A stretch of DNA of 64,000 nt from Candidatus Saccharimonadota bacterium (GCA_030529135.1 JAUMXO010000003.1:1-64000); one strand, 5' to 3'; numbered from the stretch's first letter, positions 1 to 8,907 are shown. The notes: generated by a model not told the origin, from the letters alone. Numbers and translations: made by a program.

Positions 1-173
1 AAGGGAAGAAAAAAACAAAAACAGGATTTTCGACAAGTGCAAAAGTATTAGAAGCTAAAAAAGCTGAAGTAAAGAAAAAAGTGGAAGCTAAGAAGGCTGA
101 GACCGAGGAGAAAGTAGCCGCCGTCAAAAAAGCTGTGGCTCAAAAGAAAGCCGCTAAAAAGGAGGCTAAGTAA
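1..173 (+). CDS. 3' end of an upstream ribosomal protein gene, probably S5
   Basis: Only the last 56 codons are present, open at the left edge and ending at TAA 171-173. The visible tail is lysine/alanine/glutamate-rich (repeats of the form EAKKAEVKKK), the sort of low-complexity extension that CPR ribosomal proteins often carry. Its stop overlaps the rplO start by one base (TAATG), so the two genes are translationally coupled. In the spc operon L15 normally follows S5 and L30; L30 is absent from CPR genomes, so S5 is the likely identity, but the diagnostic domain is outside the window. Confidence 0.5.
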   Translation, partial: GKKKTKTGFSTSAKVLEAKKAEVKKKVEAKKAETEEKVAAVKKAVAQKKAAKKEAK

Positions 174-640
174 TGAAATACAATGATTTAAAGGTAGAAA
201 AAAATATTCGTCCAGTTCGTAAGGGTCGTGGTATTTCGGCTGGACAAGGTAAAACTGCTGGTCGTGGTACTAAGGGTCAGAAAGCTCGTGCTGGTCATAA
301 CAAAATGCCAGTTGGCTTTATGGGCGGTCAACGTGCTATTATGCAGGCCGTGCCAAAACTCAAAGGTTTTAAATCTTTTCATGCTAAAGCAGAGGTGGTC
401 TATACTGATAGACTCAATGATTTGAAGGGTAAGGTAGACAACCTGGTCTTAGCAGAGAAGGGATTGATTTCTAATCCTTATAATAAGGTAAAGATCATCA
501 CTAGAGGTGAACTTAAAGCTAAAATTGAGCTCGAGACTCAATTTGCATCAAAGACTGCAATTGAGGCTATTAAAAAAGCTGGTGGTAGCTTTAAGAAAGT
601 TGCTATCTTAAAAAGATCAGCAAAAAATAAAGAAGCTTAA
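173..640 (+). CDS. rplO: 50S ribosomal protein L15
   Basis: L15 is a large-subunit protein that wraps 23S rRNA during late assembly. The N-terminus has the family signature: a basic, glycine-rich stretch (GRGISAGQGKTAGRGTKGQK) followed by RAGHNKMPVGFMGGQ. At 155 residues it has the normal length. It is coupled to the upstream gene through a TAATG overlap. In most bacteria secY follows at once; here secY lies 20 kb downstream, so the spc operon ends at this gene. The last two codons and the stop already belong to the left arm of a long palindrome (632-807). Confidence 0.97.
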   Translation: MKYNDLKVEKNIRPVRKGRGISAGQGKTAGRGTKGQKARAGHNKMPVGFMGGQRAIMQAVPKLKGFKSFHAKAEVVYTDRLNDLKGKVDNLVLAEKGLISNPYNKVKIITRGELKAKIELETQFASKTAIEAIKKAGGSFKKVAILKRSAKNKEA

Positions 641-807
641 AATATATTTCTCAACGGCTAACTTCGCGCCAGGAAAATTTTTGAGATTTATTAACGAAAA
701 TTACTCTTGTCTCGCGGCTGTCTTCACGGCTCGCAAGAGATAATTTTCTAAAATCTCAAAAATCTTCTTGGGCTTGTTGGATGTTTCGAAATATTATTTT
801 AAGCTTC
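632..807. repeat. Long imperfect palindrome filling the rplO-FKBP spacer
   Basis: The spacer reads almost as one hairpin. GAAGCTTAAAATATATTT at the left edge matches the reverse complement of the right edge. Inside, AAATTTTTGAGATTT (about 674-688) pairs with AAATCTCAAAAATC near 750-765, and GAAAATTA-CTCTTG pairs with CAAGAGATAATTTTC. The left arm begins inside the last codons of rplO. No clear U-tract follows, so it is not a simple intrinsic terminator. Confidence 0.75.
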
Positions 808-824
808 TTTTTAGTTATCTGTGG

Positions 825-830
825 TATAAT
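825..830 (+). promoter_or_regulatory. -10 box for the FKBP gene
   Basis: TATAAT preceded by GTGG. The -35 region is weak and lies at the end of the palindrome. A GGAG ribosome binding site follows before the ATG at 855. Confidence 0.55.
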
Positions 831-854
831 TAAGAGAAATAAAGTGGAGTTTTT

Positions 855-1601
855 ATGGAAGAAAAACAATTAAAGACCAGTACCGGTCAGAGGGTGGCGA
901 TTGGGATCATTGCGGCGATTATGCTCGGTTCTATCATTGCTTCTTATGCAGCAATTATTGTAGGAAATAGCAATAAGTCTGACTCTTCTAATAAAGGTCT
1001 TTCAGAGGAGAGAATGACACACTACGAAGATAATTATGCGGAAAAATTGGCTGTTTTTAAAGAAGCTTCAAGGAGTGATTATGAGAAATTTGTACCTTAC
1101 GCTTCAGAGGTGAAGGCCTATAATGAAACTTCCGCGAATGAAAGTGGGGTAAGGTCGCGTGATTTACTTGCTGGCACGGGGCGTGAAATTGGTAATGATG
1201 ATAAAGACTATTTGGCTTATTATATTGGTTGGTGTGCTGACGAGTCGATTTTCGATAGTTCTTTTGATAGCAATACCAATCCTACCGCTTTTGCAAATGC
1301 GCTAGATGTTTCAGCGGGAGTGATTGAGGGCTGGTATCAGGGGATGACAGGGGCAAAGCTTGGCGGCGTACGCGAGATTACTATTCCGGGGGTGTTGGCT
1401 TATGGTGATAAAACTGAGATTTGTGGTGGATACAATAAACCTTTGAAATTTATTGTAATGCCAGTGGCCGCGGAAGAACCTCTAAAAACTGCAGCAGCAG
1501 ATGTGAATATGGCAACTATGATGCTCCAATATGCATCATACGGCATGGATTATGAGAAAGAAATGGCTTCTCAGAGCACTTCTGGTACTTCTGGACAATA
1601 A
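855..1601 (+). CDS. Membrane-anchored FKBP-type peptidyl-prolyl isomerase
   Basis: Predicted to catalyse proline cis-trans isomerisation and assist folding of exported proteins outside the membrane. Residues 14-38 form a single membrane anchor after a short cytoplasmic N-terminus. Residues 95-205 carry an FKBP fold with the recognisable series YIGWCADESIFDSS, VIEGWYQGMTGAKLGG, REITIPGVLAYGD and LKFIVM. The C-terminal 40 residues are low complexity. It has its own -10 box and a GGAG Shine-Dalgarno. At 248 residues it is a one-domain FKBP with an anchor. The substrate is unknown. Confidence 0.85.
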   Translation: MEEKQLKTSTGQRVAIGIIAAIMLGSIIASYAAIIVGNSNKSDSSNKGLSEERMTHYEDNYAEKLAVFKEASRSDYEKFVPYASEVKAYNETSANESGVRSRDLLAGTGREIGNDDKDYLAYYIGWCADESIFDSSFDSNTNPTAFANALDVSAGVIEGWYQGMTGAKLGGVREITIPGVLAYGDKTEICGGYNKPLKFIVMPVAAEEPLKTAAADVNMATMMLQYASYGMDYEKEMASQSTSGTSGQ

Positions 1602-1613
1602 GCGTAAGCTCTA

Positions 1614-1642
1614 TTGACTTTTTTTGTTGAGTATGGTATAAT
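1614..1642 (+). promoter_or_regulatory. Promoter for the 1716 membrane protein gene
   Basis: TTGACT at 1614-1619, a 17-base spacer and TATAAT at 1637-1642. It is followed by a 70-nt leader with a possible AGACAC/GTGTCT hairpin and a GGGGGGTGA ribosome binding site. Confidence 0.8.
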
Positions 1643-1715
1643 TGAAGTATAGACACACGTTGGGGGTGCGGACAATGGTGTCTCGCATGGTAATTCATTA
1701 CAGGGGGGTGAGAAT

Positions 1716-2117
1716 ATGTATTATCATGATTTAAAAGTGGGTTTTAATTTGTGGTTTCTTCTGGTGCCGCTACTTGCGGTGCTGATGGCCTTTTTAGGTT
1801 CTTTCCGTTATGGAAGAACTAAAAAAGGGCATCTGAGCGTTGTTAAACATGAAAAAGCTTTTAAAAAATTAGAAAGCTTTTTCGCAATATTAGCAACGTC
1901 ACTTACTGCTCTATGCTTTCTTGTTGAAAGCCATAGTGGTTACATACAATGGGTGATAAACCAATTCGACGGTGATCCGTCGTATCTGTGGTTTGTCATA
2001 CCATTTGACTTAGTAGTAATGGCTGCAATTGCGTATAATTTTTTCATATATGCATCAAAGATTGGTGAGAAAATAAAATATAAAATCCTCACCTATAGTC
2101 ATTATCACCACAGATAA
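1716..2117 (+). CDS. Small membrane protein, function unknown
   Basis: A 133-residue protein with three predicted membrane segments (about 12-30, 54-70 and 90-112) and a basic cytoplasmic loop after the first (RYGRTKKGH). No motif identifies a family. It is a single-gene transcription unit: a near-consensus promoter upstream, a strong Shine-Dalgarno, and a perfect intrinsic terminator directly after it. The insulation and strong signals suggest high or independent expression, but nothing points to a function. Confidence 0.65.
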   Translation: MYYHDLKVGFNLWFLLVPLLAVLMAFLGSFRYGRTKKGHLSVVKHEKAFKKLESFFAILATSLTALCFLVESHSGYIQWVINQFDGDPSYLWFVIPFDLVVMAAIAYNFFIYASKIGEKIKYKILTYSHYHHR

Positions 2118-2130
2118 GAAACCTACTTTA

Positions 2131-2160
2131 CCCCGGGGTTTAATCCCCGGGGATTTTTTA
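2131..2160 (+). terminator. Intrinsic terminator
   Basis: CCCCGGGG, loop TTTAAT, CCCCGGGG, then ATTTTTTA: an 8-bp GC stem with a U-tract. Confidence 0.93.
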
Positions 2161-2206
2161 TTAAAAAACATTGCTTTTTTAATTTGCTTGTGGTATTATA
2201 GGGGGT

Positions 2207-2815
2207 ATGAAGGCCAAACATATTATAACAACAACTTGCGGAATACTTTTAGGGGGAATCTTTGTGGCGCAGAGCGCAGGCGCTACGGTGACATATCAAG
2301 GTAGCTCGGATCTACAGTTTACTTGGGGAGCAGGGTCTCTAGATGTGTCTTTGAGTAGTAATAGTTTTGTGATTTCGGATTTAGCTCCGGGAACGTCAAA
2401 AAATAGTAACGAAGTAGTTGCTACTGTCACTACTAATAATGCTACTGGTTATACTTTGTATGCTACTGTGGGCAATTCGTCTAATAATAGTACTGAGTTG
2501 AGGAGAAATGGTACTGACACTGCTAATAAATTTCTAATGACTTCTGATAATGCCTCTAGTCTTGCTAGTGGAACCTGGGGGTGTAGATATAAGGTAGATA
2601 GTAGTAATTACGGAAATTACAGGGCTTTATCTACGAGTGAGCCTACGGGTGGGGGTCTTGTAGTGAATAAAACCGTAGATAACATCGGGACTGCTGCTAC
2701 TGGATATGCGGGTACGTCTAATACTACACTGCAGGTTGGTGCTAATGCGGCGAGTAATCAGAGCAGTGGCGAATATACGAACGCAATGAATTTTCAAGTA
2801 GTCGTCAACCCATAA
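2207..2815 (+). CDS. Secreted beta-rich protein, function unknown
   Basis: 202 residues with a Sec signal peptide (charged KAKH, hydrophobic 8-22, AGA-type cleavage near residue 26). The mature part is rich in Ser, Thr, Asn and Gly with alternating hydrophobics (LQFTW, LDVSLS, GYTLYATVG), typical of a small extracellular beta-sandwich. TMs are absent after the signal and no sorting motif ends the protein, so it is probably released or held non-covalently. The -10 box TATTAT (2194-2199) lies 7 nt before the ATG, pointing to a leaderless mRNA, although GGGGG also precedes the start. It is likely co-transcribed with sbcB 5 bp downstream. I do not recognise a named family. Confidence 0.7.
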   Translation: MKAKHIITTTCGILLGGIFVAQSAGATVTYQGSSDLQFTWGAGSLDVSLSSNSFVISDLAPGTSKNSNEVVATVTTNNATGYTLYATVGNSSNNSTELRRNGTDTANKFLMTSDNASSLASGTWGCRYKVDSSNYGNYRALSTSEPTGGGLVVNKTVDNIGTAATGYAGTSNTTLQVGANAASNQSSGEYTNAMNFQVVVNP

Positions 2816-2820
2816 TAGTC

Positions 2821-4164
2821 ATGAATCAAACATTTTTCTTCTACGATCTCGAGACTAGTGGCCTAAGGTCTCGAGATGATAGGTTGATGCAGTTTGCGGG
2901 TCAAAGGACTAATTTTGATTTAGAACCGGTGGAAGAGCCGGTGAATATTTTTGTGAAAATTAGTGACGATATATTACCATCACCTGCTGCAATTGGTGTA
3001 ACTGGTATTACACCCCAGAAAACTTTAGAGGAAGGTATTTTGGAGCCGGAGTTTTGTAAAAAAGCTGTAGAAGAAATTTTTACACCTGGAACGGTGGCAC
3101 TTGGCTATAATACGGTGCGATTTGACGATGAATTTATGCGGGCAACTTTTTGGCGAAACTTCTATGATCCTTATGAATGGGAGTGGAAGGATGGGCGGAG
3201 TCGTTGGGATATGCTAGATGTAGTAAGAATGACTAGAGCGCTTCGGCCAGAAGGAATTAACTGGCCTTTTACGGATGCTGGGAAGCCTACAAATAGCTTG
3301 GAGTATCTAACTAGTGCAAATGGATTATCTCATGAGCATGCGCACGATGCACTTTCGGATGTTTACGCTACAATCGAGGTAGCAAGGCTCATAAAAAGTA
3401 AGCAACCCGATTTGTTTAAATTTTTATTTGACAATCGTGGTAAAAAAGAGGCAATGCATCTAGCAAACCTTGAGAGACCCACCCCAGTGGTGTACGTTTC
3501 TGGAAGATATAGCAATGAGTTTAATAAGGCTACAGTGGTTGTGCCGATTGCGCCATCTAGAAATGGCAACGTGTTGGTGTACGATCTAAGATATAATTTG
3601 GAAGAGCTTTTGACTCAAGACGAAACTGAGGAAAAAACTTTTTATCCGATCGTAAAGGAACTTTGTTATAATAAATGCCCAGCTTTAGCACCGTTATCGG
3701 TGCTAACTAAAAAGGATGGCTGGAAGAAGCTTGGCTTGACCCCAGAAAGCGTGCAAAAAAATCTAGAAATTCTTTATAAACACCCAGATTTTATAGAGAG
3801 AATGCGAACTAAAAATGAAGAGAGACCGGAATTTCCACCAGCAGAAGACCCAGAGCAAGCAATTTATGATGGTTTTTTGAATGAGAGAGATAAAGTAAAA
3901 GTAGAGGCGGTAAGAAACGCCGATGTGAATAAATTGGCGGATTTCCATCCAGAATTCGATGATGCTAGGCTTCCGGAGCTACTTTTACACTATAAAGGTC
4001 GGAATTATCCTAGTACTTTATCTGAACATGAGATGGAACAATGGGAGAAATATCGTCACTTAAAGATACAAAAACAGATGGCGGGGTATTTGGAGGAATT
4101 AGAAAAAGTCAAAGATGATTTTATAAAAGAAGAATTAAGGCTATATCTAGAATCTTTATTTTGA
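2821..4164 (+). CDS. sbcB: Exodeoxyribonuclease I
   Basis: A 3'-5' single-strand DNA exonuclease used in mismatch repair and recombination. The DEDDh catalytic set is visible: FFYDLETSGL near the N-terminus (Asp and Glu), YNTVRFDDEFMR near residue 100, and HAHDALSDVYATIEVARL near residue 180. The RPEGINWPF segment and the long alpha/beta C-terminal region (200-447) match the ExoI SH3-like and C-terminal domains. Length 447 is close to the 475 of the E. coli enzyme. It starts 5 bp after the preceding stop with no clear Shine-Dalgarno, suggesting coupling. Confidence 0.92.
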   Translation: MNQTFFFYDLETSGLRSRDDRLMQFAGQRTNFDLEPVEEPVNIFVKISDDILPSPAAIGVTGITPQKTLEEGILEPEFCKKAVEEIFTPGTVALGYNTVRFDDEFMRATFWRNFYDPYEWEWKDGRSRWDMLDVVRMTRALRPEGINWPFTDAGKPTNSLEYLTSANGLSHEHAHDALSDVYATIEVARLIKSKQPDLFKFLFDNRGKKEAMHLANLERPTPVVYVSGRYSNEFNKATVVVPIAPSRNGNVLVYDLRYNLEELLTQDETEEKTFYPIVKELCYNKCPALAPLSVLTKKDGWKKLGLTPESVQKNLEILYKHPDFIERMRTKNEERPEFPPAEDPEQAIYDGFLNERDKVKVEAVRNADVNKLADFHPEFDDARLPELLLHYKGRNYPSTLSEHEMEQWEKYRHLKIQKQMAGYLEELEKVKDDFIKEELRLYLESLF

Positions 4165-4262
4165 TAATAAGTGTAATTATTGGCCGTTCTAAGAAATATG
4201 TTTTTGGTTGATAAATATATTTTTGATGTCTAAAATATTCCGCTTATGCTATAATTAATAGT

Positions 4263-5183
4263 ATGGATAATAATAAAATTATGATTGTCGGGACTGGCAA
4301 TGTAGGTGCTAGTATTGCTTTTGCCGCATTAAACCAGCGAACGGCAATAAATGAAATCATTCTTACGGATATTGTGGCCGATGATGCTGAAGGCGAAGCA
4401 ATGGATCTTCGTGATGCTTTGGCAGTGGTGCCTTCGCACGTAAAAATTTCTAATGGTACATATAAAGACGCGAAAGATTGCGATGTAGTAGTAATCACTG
4501 CTGGTGTAGCGCAGAAACCAGGTGAGTCTCGGATGGAACTTTTAAATAAAAATGTAAAAATTTTGAAGGGTATGATTAATGAGATTATGGCGAGCGGATT
4601 TGATGGTATTTTGCTGGTTGTCTCAAACCCAATGGATGTTTTGACGTATTATGCTTGGAAATTTTCAGGTTTGCCGGCGGAAAGAGTGATTGGCTCTGGT
4701 ACAGTACTAGATTCAGCAAGATTAAGGCAGAGAATATCGAATTATTTGAATGTGAATTCAAAGTCTGTGCATGCCTATCAGATAGGGGAGCACGGCGATT
4801 CAGAATTGACTTTATGGTCTTTAGCAGATTGCGGTGGCCAAAAAGTAGCTGAAATGTTACCAGAGGAGACTCTAAATGGAATTTCAGATTTTGTTAAAAA
4901 TGAAGCCTACGCGATTATTGAGAAAAAAGGTGCAACTTACTATGGAATTGCAGCTTGCGTAATTCAGATTCTTGAGTGTATTTTTAATGATGAAATGCGG
5001 GTTTTGCCGGTGTCATCATTTGATAACTTTTCTGGAGTATGTTTTGGCTGGCCGACTGTGGTAGGACGAATGGGAATAATCAGAAGACTCGATCTTGGTA
5101 TTTCGGAAAAAGAAGGAATGGAATTACAAAAGTCTATTAATACACTGAAGAAAGCGATTAATTCTGTGGAGATAAAAGTTTGA
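4263..5183 (+). CDS. ldh: L-lactate dehydrogenase
   Basis: Reduces pyruvate to L-lactate with NADH, the redox-balancing end of fermentative glycolysis. The Rossmann motif is IVGTGNVGASIAF. AGVAQKPGESR carries Gln at the lactate-specific position (malate dehydrogenases have Arg). The catalytic loop contains SNPMDVLTY, GTVLDSARLR and GEHGDSE (catalytic His near residue 178). Length 306 is normal. The -10 box TATAAT at 4250-4255 ends 7 nt before the ATG, with no Shine-Dalgarno, so the mRNA is probably leaderless. The stop is TGA, which supports the standard genetic code. Confidence 0.95.
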   Translation: MDNNKIMIVGTGNVGASIAFAALNQRTAINEIILTDIVADDAEGEAMDLRDALAVVPSHVKISNGTYKDAKDCDVVVITAGVAQKPGESRMELLNKNVKILKGMINEIMASGFDGILLVVSNPMDVLTYYAWKFSGLPAERVIGSGTVLDSARLRQRISNYLNVNSKSVHAYQIGEHGDSELTLWSLADCGGQKVAEMLPEETLNGISDFVKNEAYAIIEKKGATYYGIAACVIQILECIFNDEMRVLPVSSFDNFSGVCFGWPTVVGRMGIIRRLDLGISEKEGMELQKSINTLKKAINSVEIKV

Positions 5184-5253
5184 AAAAAATGGTAAAAAAG
5201 ATTATAATTAAAATTAAGCATTAGAAATAAGTAGATAATATAAAGGAAAAGAA

Positions 5254-6141
5254 ATGGATCCAACAAATATTACACCAACTCAACCAACCGATACTTCGGC
5301 TGAACCAGCGGCAGCTCCGGTACCTGATGTTCCAGTGTCTCCATCTTCGGAAGCGTCGGTAGCGCCGGAGACGCCGGTGGCTCCAGAAACCTCGGCAACT
5401 CCAGAGACGCCGGTAATGCCAGAAGTTCCGGCAGCTTCTGAGATGCCAGCGACGCTTGAGACTCCAGTAGCTCCTGCGACGCCAGCAATTTCGGAAGCTC
5501 CAGCAGCCGCTCCGATTTCTGAAACTGCTTCTGTGTCGGGAACACCAGTGGTTTCAGCTAGTCCGATTCCTAGTCCGGCTAGTCCAGTAGCGACCGATCC
5601 GACAGGTGCTCCTGCAGTTTCAGCTACACCAATATCTCCAATTAATCCAAATGTAGCAAATGCAGCACCGAATTCTTCTATTCCATCAGCGGCGGCACCA
5701 AATGCAGCTTCTGCGATGGGCGGAACGATGTCAATGAACCAGATGTTTCAGGCCCAACCGAGTGTTAATGCAGAAAAAATTGACGAAATGACCGCAATCG
5801 CTGTGCCGGAAGGTCCTAAACCACCAGATCCAGTTGAAGAAGAGTTGAAAGCTCCATTAAAAGCGGCTGGTCCGGTTCCTGGCTCGATTGGGAGCGCCGT
5901 TTCGATGCCTCCACAAGATGGATCTCAGCCTAATAACGTAGCTTTTAATGACCCAGCTAATCCAAATCCAATGAATGCTAACCCGACTGCGCCAGCTGGT
6001 AAAAAACCGAATATTTTCGATAAACTAATGACAAAGACCAAAATGAACAAAACTACTTTGATTTTGCTTTGCGTAGTAGCAGGTTTGGTGGTGTTAGTTC
6101 TAATCGTATTATTGGTGATGCTAGCAAATAATATGCTTTAA
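5254..6141 (+). CDS. Pro/Ala-rich tail-anchored membrane protein
   Basis: 295 residues. The first 170 are a degenerate repeat of Pro, Ala, Val, Thr, Ser and Glu (units such as APETPV and ATPETP), probably extended and unstructured. Residues 175-250 are mixed, and residues about 262-290 form a hydrophobic anchor after a KKPNIFDKLMTKTKMNK basic patch. With no signal peptide and a C-terminal anchor, the long Pro-rich part probably lies in the cytoplasm; the opposite topology cannot be excluded. A leader with AAAGGAAAAG precedes the start. Function unknown. Confidence 0.7.
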   Translation: MDPTNITPTQPTDTSAEPAAAPVPDVPVSPSSEASVAPETPVAPETSATPETPVMPEVPAASEMPATLETPVAPATPAISEAPAAAPISETASVSGTPVVSASPIPSPASPVATDPTGAPAVSATPISPINPNVANAAPNSSIPSAAAPNAASAMGGTMSMNQMFQAQPSVNAEKIDEMTAIAVPEGPKPPDPVEEELKAPLKAAGPVPGSIGSAVSMPPQDGSQPNNVAFNDPANPNPMNANPTAPAGKKPNIFDKLMTKTKMNKTTLILLCVVAGLVVLVLIVLLVMLANNML

Positions 6142-6186
6142 AGCTTGTTTCTTGAATAAAAAACGAAAATATTGTAAAATATAAAT

Positions 6187-7602
6187 ATGGAAAAAATCTA
6201 TATTACAACGGCAATTCCGTATGTAAATGGGACTCCGCATGTTGGTCATGCGATGGATTATTGTTTGGCTGATGTTTGTGCGCGCTATCAAAGAATGCTA
6301 GGAAATGAAGTACGTTTTCAGGCTGGTACGGATGAACATGGTAATAAAATTTTCCAAAAAGCCAAAGAACTTGATATTCCGGTAGGTGAATATGTTTCCG
6401 AAAATGCCAAAAAGTTTCAAGAATTTATCAAGCTTCTAGATGTAAAATATACAGATTTTATAAGAACTACAGATAAAGAACATGAAAAAAGGGTGCAGGA
6501 AATTTGGAAAAAGATTAAAGACCATATTTATTTAGCGAAGTATGATGGTTGGTACTGCAATGGATGCGAACGCTATGTAACGGAAAAAGAATATGCTGAG
6601 AACAATGGCGTTTGCCCGGATCATCAGAAGCCGTACGAGAAATTAGAAGAAGAAAATTATTATTTTAGAATTTCTGATTTTAAGGATCAAATAAGAGAAG
6701 CGATAGAATCTGGAAAAATGCTTATTTTGCCGGAATTTCGTAAAAAAGAAATTTTAAAACTTTTAGAAGAGTCGCCGGATGTTTCGATATCGCGTCCAAA
6801 GGCGCAATTGACATGGGGCGTGCCAGTGCCTGATGATGACGATCATGTAATGTATGTTTGGATTGATGCGTTAACTAATTATATTACAATATTAGGTTAT
6901 CCAGATACTGATATTTCTGATTGGTGGCCGGCCTATGCACAGTTTGTAGGTAAGGATATTTTGAGGTTTCATGCGATTATTTGGCCAGCGATGTTGATGG
7001 CTTTGGGATTAGAACTTCCGTATACGCTTGTTTCTCATGGCATGGTCTTATCGAATGGACAGAAAATGTCAAAATCAATAGGTAATGTGATAGATCCGAT
7101 TGAAGTGCTGAATAGACATGGTTCAGAAGCATTTAGATATTTCTTTTTGAGGCATATTGATACTTTTGCTGATTCGGATTTTACTTGGGAAAAATTTGAA
7201 GATGCATACAATAATGAACTTGCAAATGATTTAGGAAATTTAGTACAGAGACTTGCGACTTTGTGTTATAAGAATAAATTTGAACTAAAAGATGCACCGA
7301 AGCTTAACTTGTCAGAAGAATATACTGCATTTATGAATAATTTTGAGTTTTCTAAAGCCTTTGACTACATTTGGGAGAAAATCCAGGCGATTAATCGGCA
7401 AATTGATGAGGATAAGCCATGGACGTTAGCTAAGCAAAATGAGACTGAAAAATTACAAAAAGTTTTAGAGTCAGAAGTGACGACTCTGCTAAAAACTGCA
7501 AATTTACTTACGCCATTTTTGCCAGAGACTGTGGACAAAATACAAAGAATTTTTTCTGGCACAATTACCCCACCGGAAGAACCGTTATTCCCAAAAAAAT
7601 AA
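6187..7602 (+). CDS. metG: Methionyl-tRNA synthetase
   Basis: Charges tRNA-Met with methionine. The class I signatures are present: PYVNGTPHVGHAMDY (HIGH type) at the N-terminus and GQKMSKSIGN near residue 292. A zinc knuckle lies in the connective insertion (WYCNGCERY and later VCPDH). At 471 residues it is the short form with an anticodon-binding domain and no C-terminal dimerisation/tRNA-binding domain. The -10 box TAAAAT (6175-6180), with TTGAAT 17 bases further up, ends 6 nt before the ATG: leaderless. It converges on the aquaporin gene through a shared terminator. Confidence 0.97.
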   Translation: MEKIYITTAIPYVNGTPHVGHAMDYCLADVCARYQRMLGNEVRFQAGTDEHGNKIFQKAKELDIPVGEYVSENAKKFQEFIKLLDVKYTDFIRTTDKEHEKRVQEIWKKIKDHIYLAKYDGWYCNGCERYVTEKEYAENNGVCPDHQKPYEKLEEENYYFRISDFKDQIREAIESGKMLILPEFRKKEILKLLEESPDVSISRPKAQLTWGVPVPDDDDHVMYVWIDALTNYITILGYPDTDISDWWPAYAQFVGKDILRFHAIIWPAMLMALGLELPYTLVSHGMVLSNGQKMSKSIGNVIDPIEVLNRHGSEAFRYFFLRHIDTFADSDFTWEKFEDAYNNELANDLGNLVQRLATLCYKNKFELKDAPKLNLSEEYTAFMNNFEFSKAFDYIWEKIQAINRQIDEDKPWTLAKQNETEKLQKVLESEVTTLLKTANLLTPFLPETVDKIQRIFSGTITPPEEPLFPKK

Positions 7603-7608
7603 ATACAA

Positions 7609-7642
7609 AAACAAAATAAGCCCATTTGGGCTTATTTTGTTT
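7609..7642. terminator. Bidirectional terminator between metG and the aquaporin gene
   Basis: A perfect 15-bp inverted repeat (AAACAAAATAAGCCC and its complement) with an ATTT loop and A/T tracts on both flanks, so it can stop transcription from either side. Confidence 0.93.
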
Positions 7643-7650
7643 GAAACTCT

Positions 7651-8580
7651 TTAGGCTTCTTCGCCGGAGAGTCTAGCGTTGAAATCTGATAGGTAGAATC
7701 CGATAACGCCGCCAATCATTGGTAAGAATGCATATACTGAAAGCGCTTGGCAAATGCCTCCAAAGATCTCGCCAAAGTTTTCACCAGAAGTTGGGAAGAT
7801 CTGGAACATAAGGGCTACAGCTGGATTTACAATGAAATTACTGTTCAAGCTTAAGAAAGCTGCAGAGATTACGTAAGAAATTACCATTACAAGAGCGAAT
7901 CCGCCAGCTACGATAGCCGCAAAAGTAAAGACACTGCGTTTGTATTTGACGGCGCGAGCATAGAAGAATGCTATGATGATAGCGGCCATGAATTCAATCA
8001 TGGCAACAACCCAGAATTTTCCGTCGGCAATTTGAGACATGGTTGGGATGGCATACGCTTCGTCGCCGCCGGCTAAGTGGAACGAATTGAAGATTAACCA
8101 GCCAAGCCATGCGCCGATGATTTCAGCGATAATATACATAACACCACGAATTACAGATAGACGGCGAGTGGCCATCATGCCAGCAGTGATGATAGGGTTG
8201 AGGCAGGCGCCAGAAAATGCGTAAATGCCAATAAAAATGGCAACAACTGCAAATGCATAAGCAGCCATATTGTGTAAACCGATCAATGATAGCGAAAAGA
8301 GAAGCAGCGTAACAAGTGCGGTACCAATGATTTCGCCAAGTAGTGCACCATAGAATTTGTGGTTTTTAAAGATAGTGAGGATACCCTCATTTTCTTCGTA
8401 TTTTTTGGAAAAGAAGCCAGCAAAGATAGGCTTTTTCTCTTCCGATTTGCTAGTAATAGCTTCTGATTTTGTAACTGGAGCTTCAGACACGGACTTAACG
8501 GTGGTCGTGGAAGCAGCTTTTGATTTTGTCGACTTGGTAGTCTTAGACTTTGCAGTCGACTTTGGCTTCTTAGTTGCCAT
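7651..8580 (-). CDS. MIP-family channel (aquaporin/glycerol facilitator)
   Basis: A six-helix pore for water or small neutral solutes. The two half-helix motifs are GACLNPIITAGM (first NPA box reads NPI) and FIVNPAVALMFQ (second box intact). The first 65 residues are a soluble Lys/Ser/Thr-rich extension unlike the usual short N-terminus; residues 75-300 hold the channel. NPI in place of NPA occurs in some MIP proteins and can change selectivity. It has its own -10 box (8610-8615 on the minus strand), divergent from the next gene. Substrate not predictable by eye. Confidence 0.88.
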   Translation of the reverse strand: MATKKPKSTAKSKTTKSTKSKAASTTTVKSVSEAPVTKSEAITSKSEEKKPIFAGFFSKKYEENEGILTIFKNHKFYGALLGEIIGTALVTLLLFSLSLIGLHNMAAYAFAVVAIFIGIYAFSGACLNPIITAGMMATRRLSVIRGVMYIIAEIIGAWLGWLIFNSFHLAGGDEAYAIPTMSQIADGKFWVVAMIEFMAAIIIAFFYARAVKYKRSVFTFAAIVAGGFALVMVISYVISAAFLSLNSNFIVNPAVALMFQIFPTSGENFGEIFGGICQALSVYAFLPMIGGVIGFYLSDFNARLSGEEA

Positions 8581-8609
8581 TATTCCTCCTTTAATTGATA
8601 TTTAATTGT

Positions 8610-8637
8610 ATTATACCACAAAAATTTATGATATAAT
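8610..8637. promoter_or_regulatory. Divergent pair of -10 boxes
   Basis: On the minus strand, TATAAT (8610-8615 reversed) serves the aquaporin gene; on the plus strand, TATAAT at 8632-8637 serves the 8665 gene. The two promoters lie back to back in about 30 bp. Confidence 0.75.
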
Positions 8638-8664
8638 GAAAAAATAACTTATTTAGGAAAAAAT

Positions 8665-8907
8665 ATGGGTATAATGATTAATAAAGAAGATGACAAAAAT
8701 AATGATCTAGAGCAGAGGATTTCTGCAGATCTTAGGGCTAGAGCTGTAAAAACGGCTCCGGATACTGAAGTAACAGATTTTGAAAATGATTCTGAGTATG
8801 TCAGGGACACGAAAAAGACGGGGCGCTTTGCTTGGGTATGGATTGTGCTGGTAGTGCTAGCGATTATTTCACTAGTAATTATTTTTATGCCGGTGTCGAG
8901 GGATTGA
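8665..8907 (+). CDS. Small single-pass membrane protein
   Basis: 80 residues: an acidic and basic soluble N-terminus (1-52) and a hydrophobic segment (54-75) ending in a short tail. It carries an AGGA ribosome binding site at proper distance from the first ATG; a second ATG three codons later is possible. It lies upstream of the giant membrane protein at 8947, which has its own promoter. No family recognised. Confidence 0.6.
   Translation: MGIMINKEDDKNNDLEQRISADLRARAVKTAPDTEVTDFENDSEYVRDTKKTGRFAWVWIVLVVLAIISLVIIFMPVSRD

Noticed and set aside
2821-4164. DNA polymerase III epsilon (DnaQ) for the DEDDh exonuclease
   Set aside because: Length and the C-terminal region fit exonuclease I rather than the short epsilon subunit.
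4263-5183. Malate dehydrogenase
   Set aside because: Gln rather than Arg at the substrate-discriminating position.
5270-5545. Minus-strand open frame opposite the Pro/Ala-rich gene
   Set aside because: It is a mirror of low-complexity codons, with no start signals.
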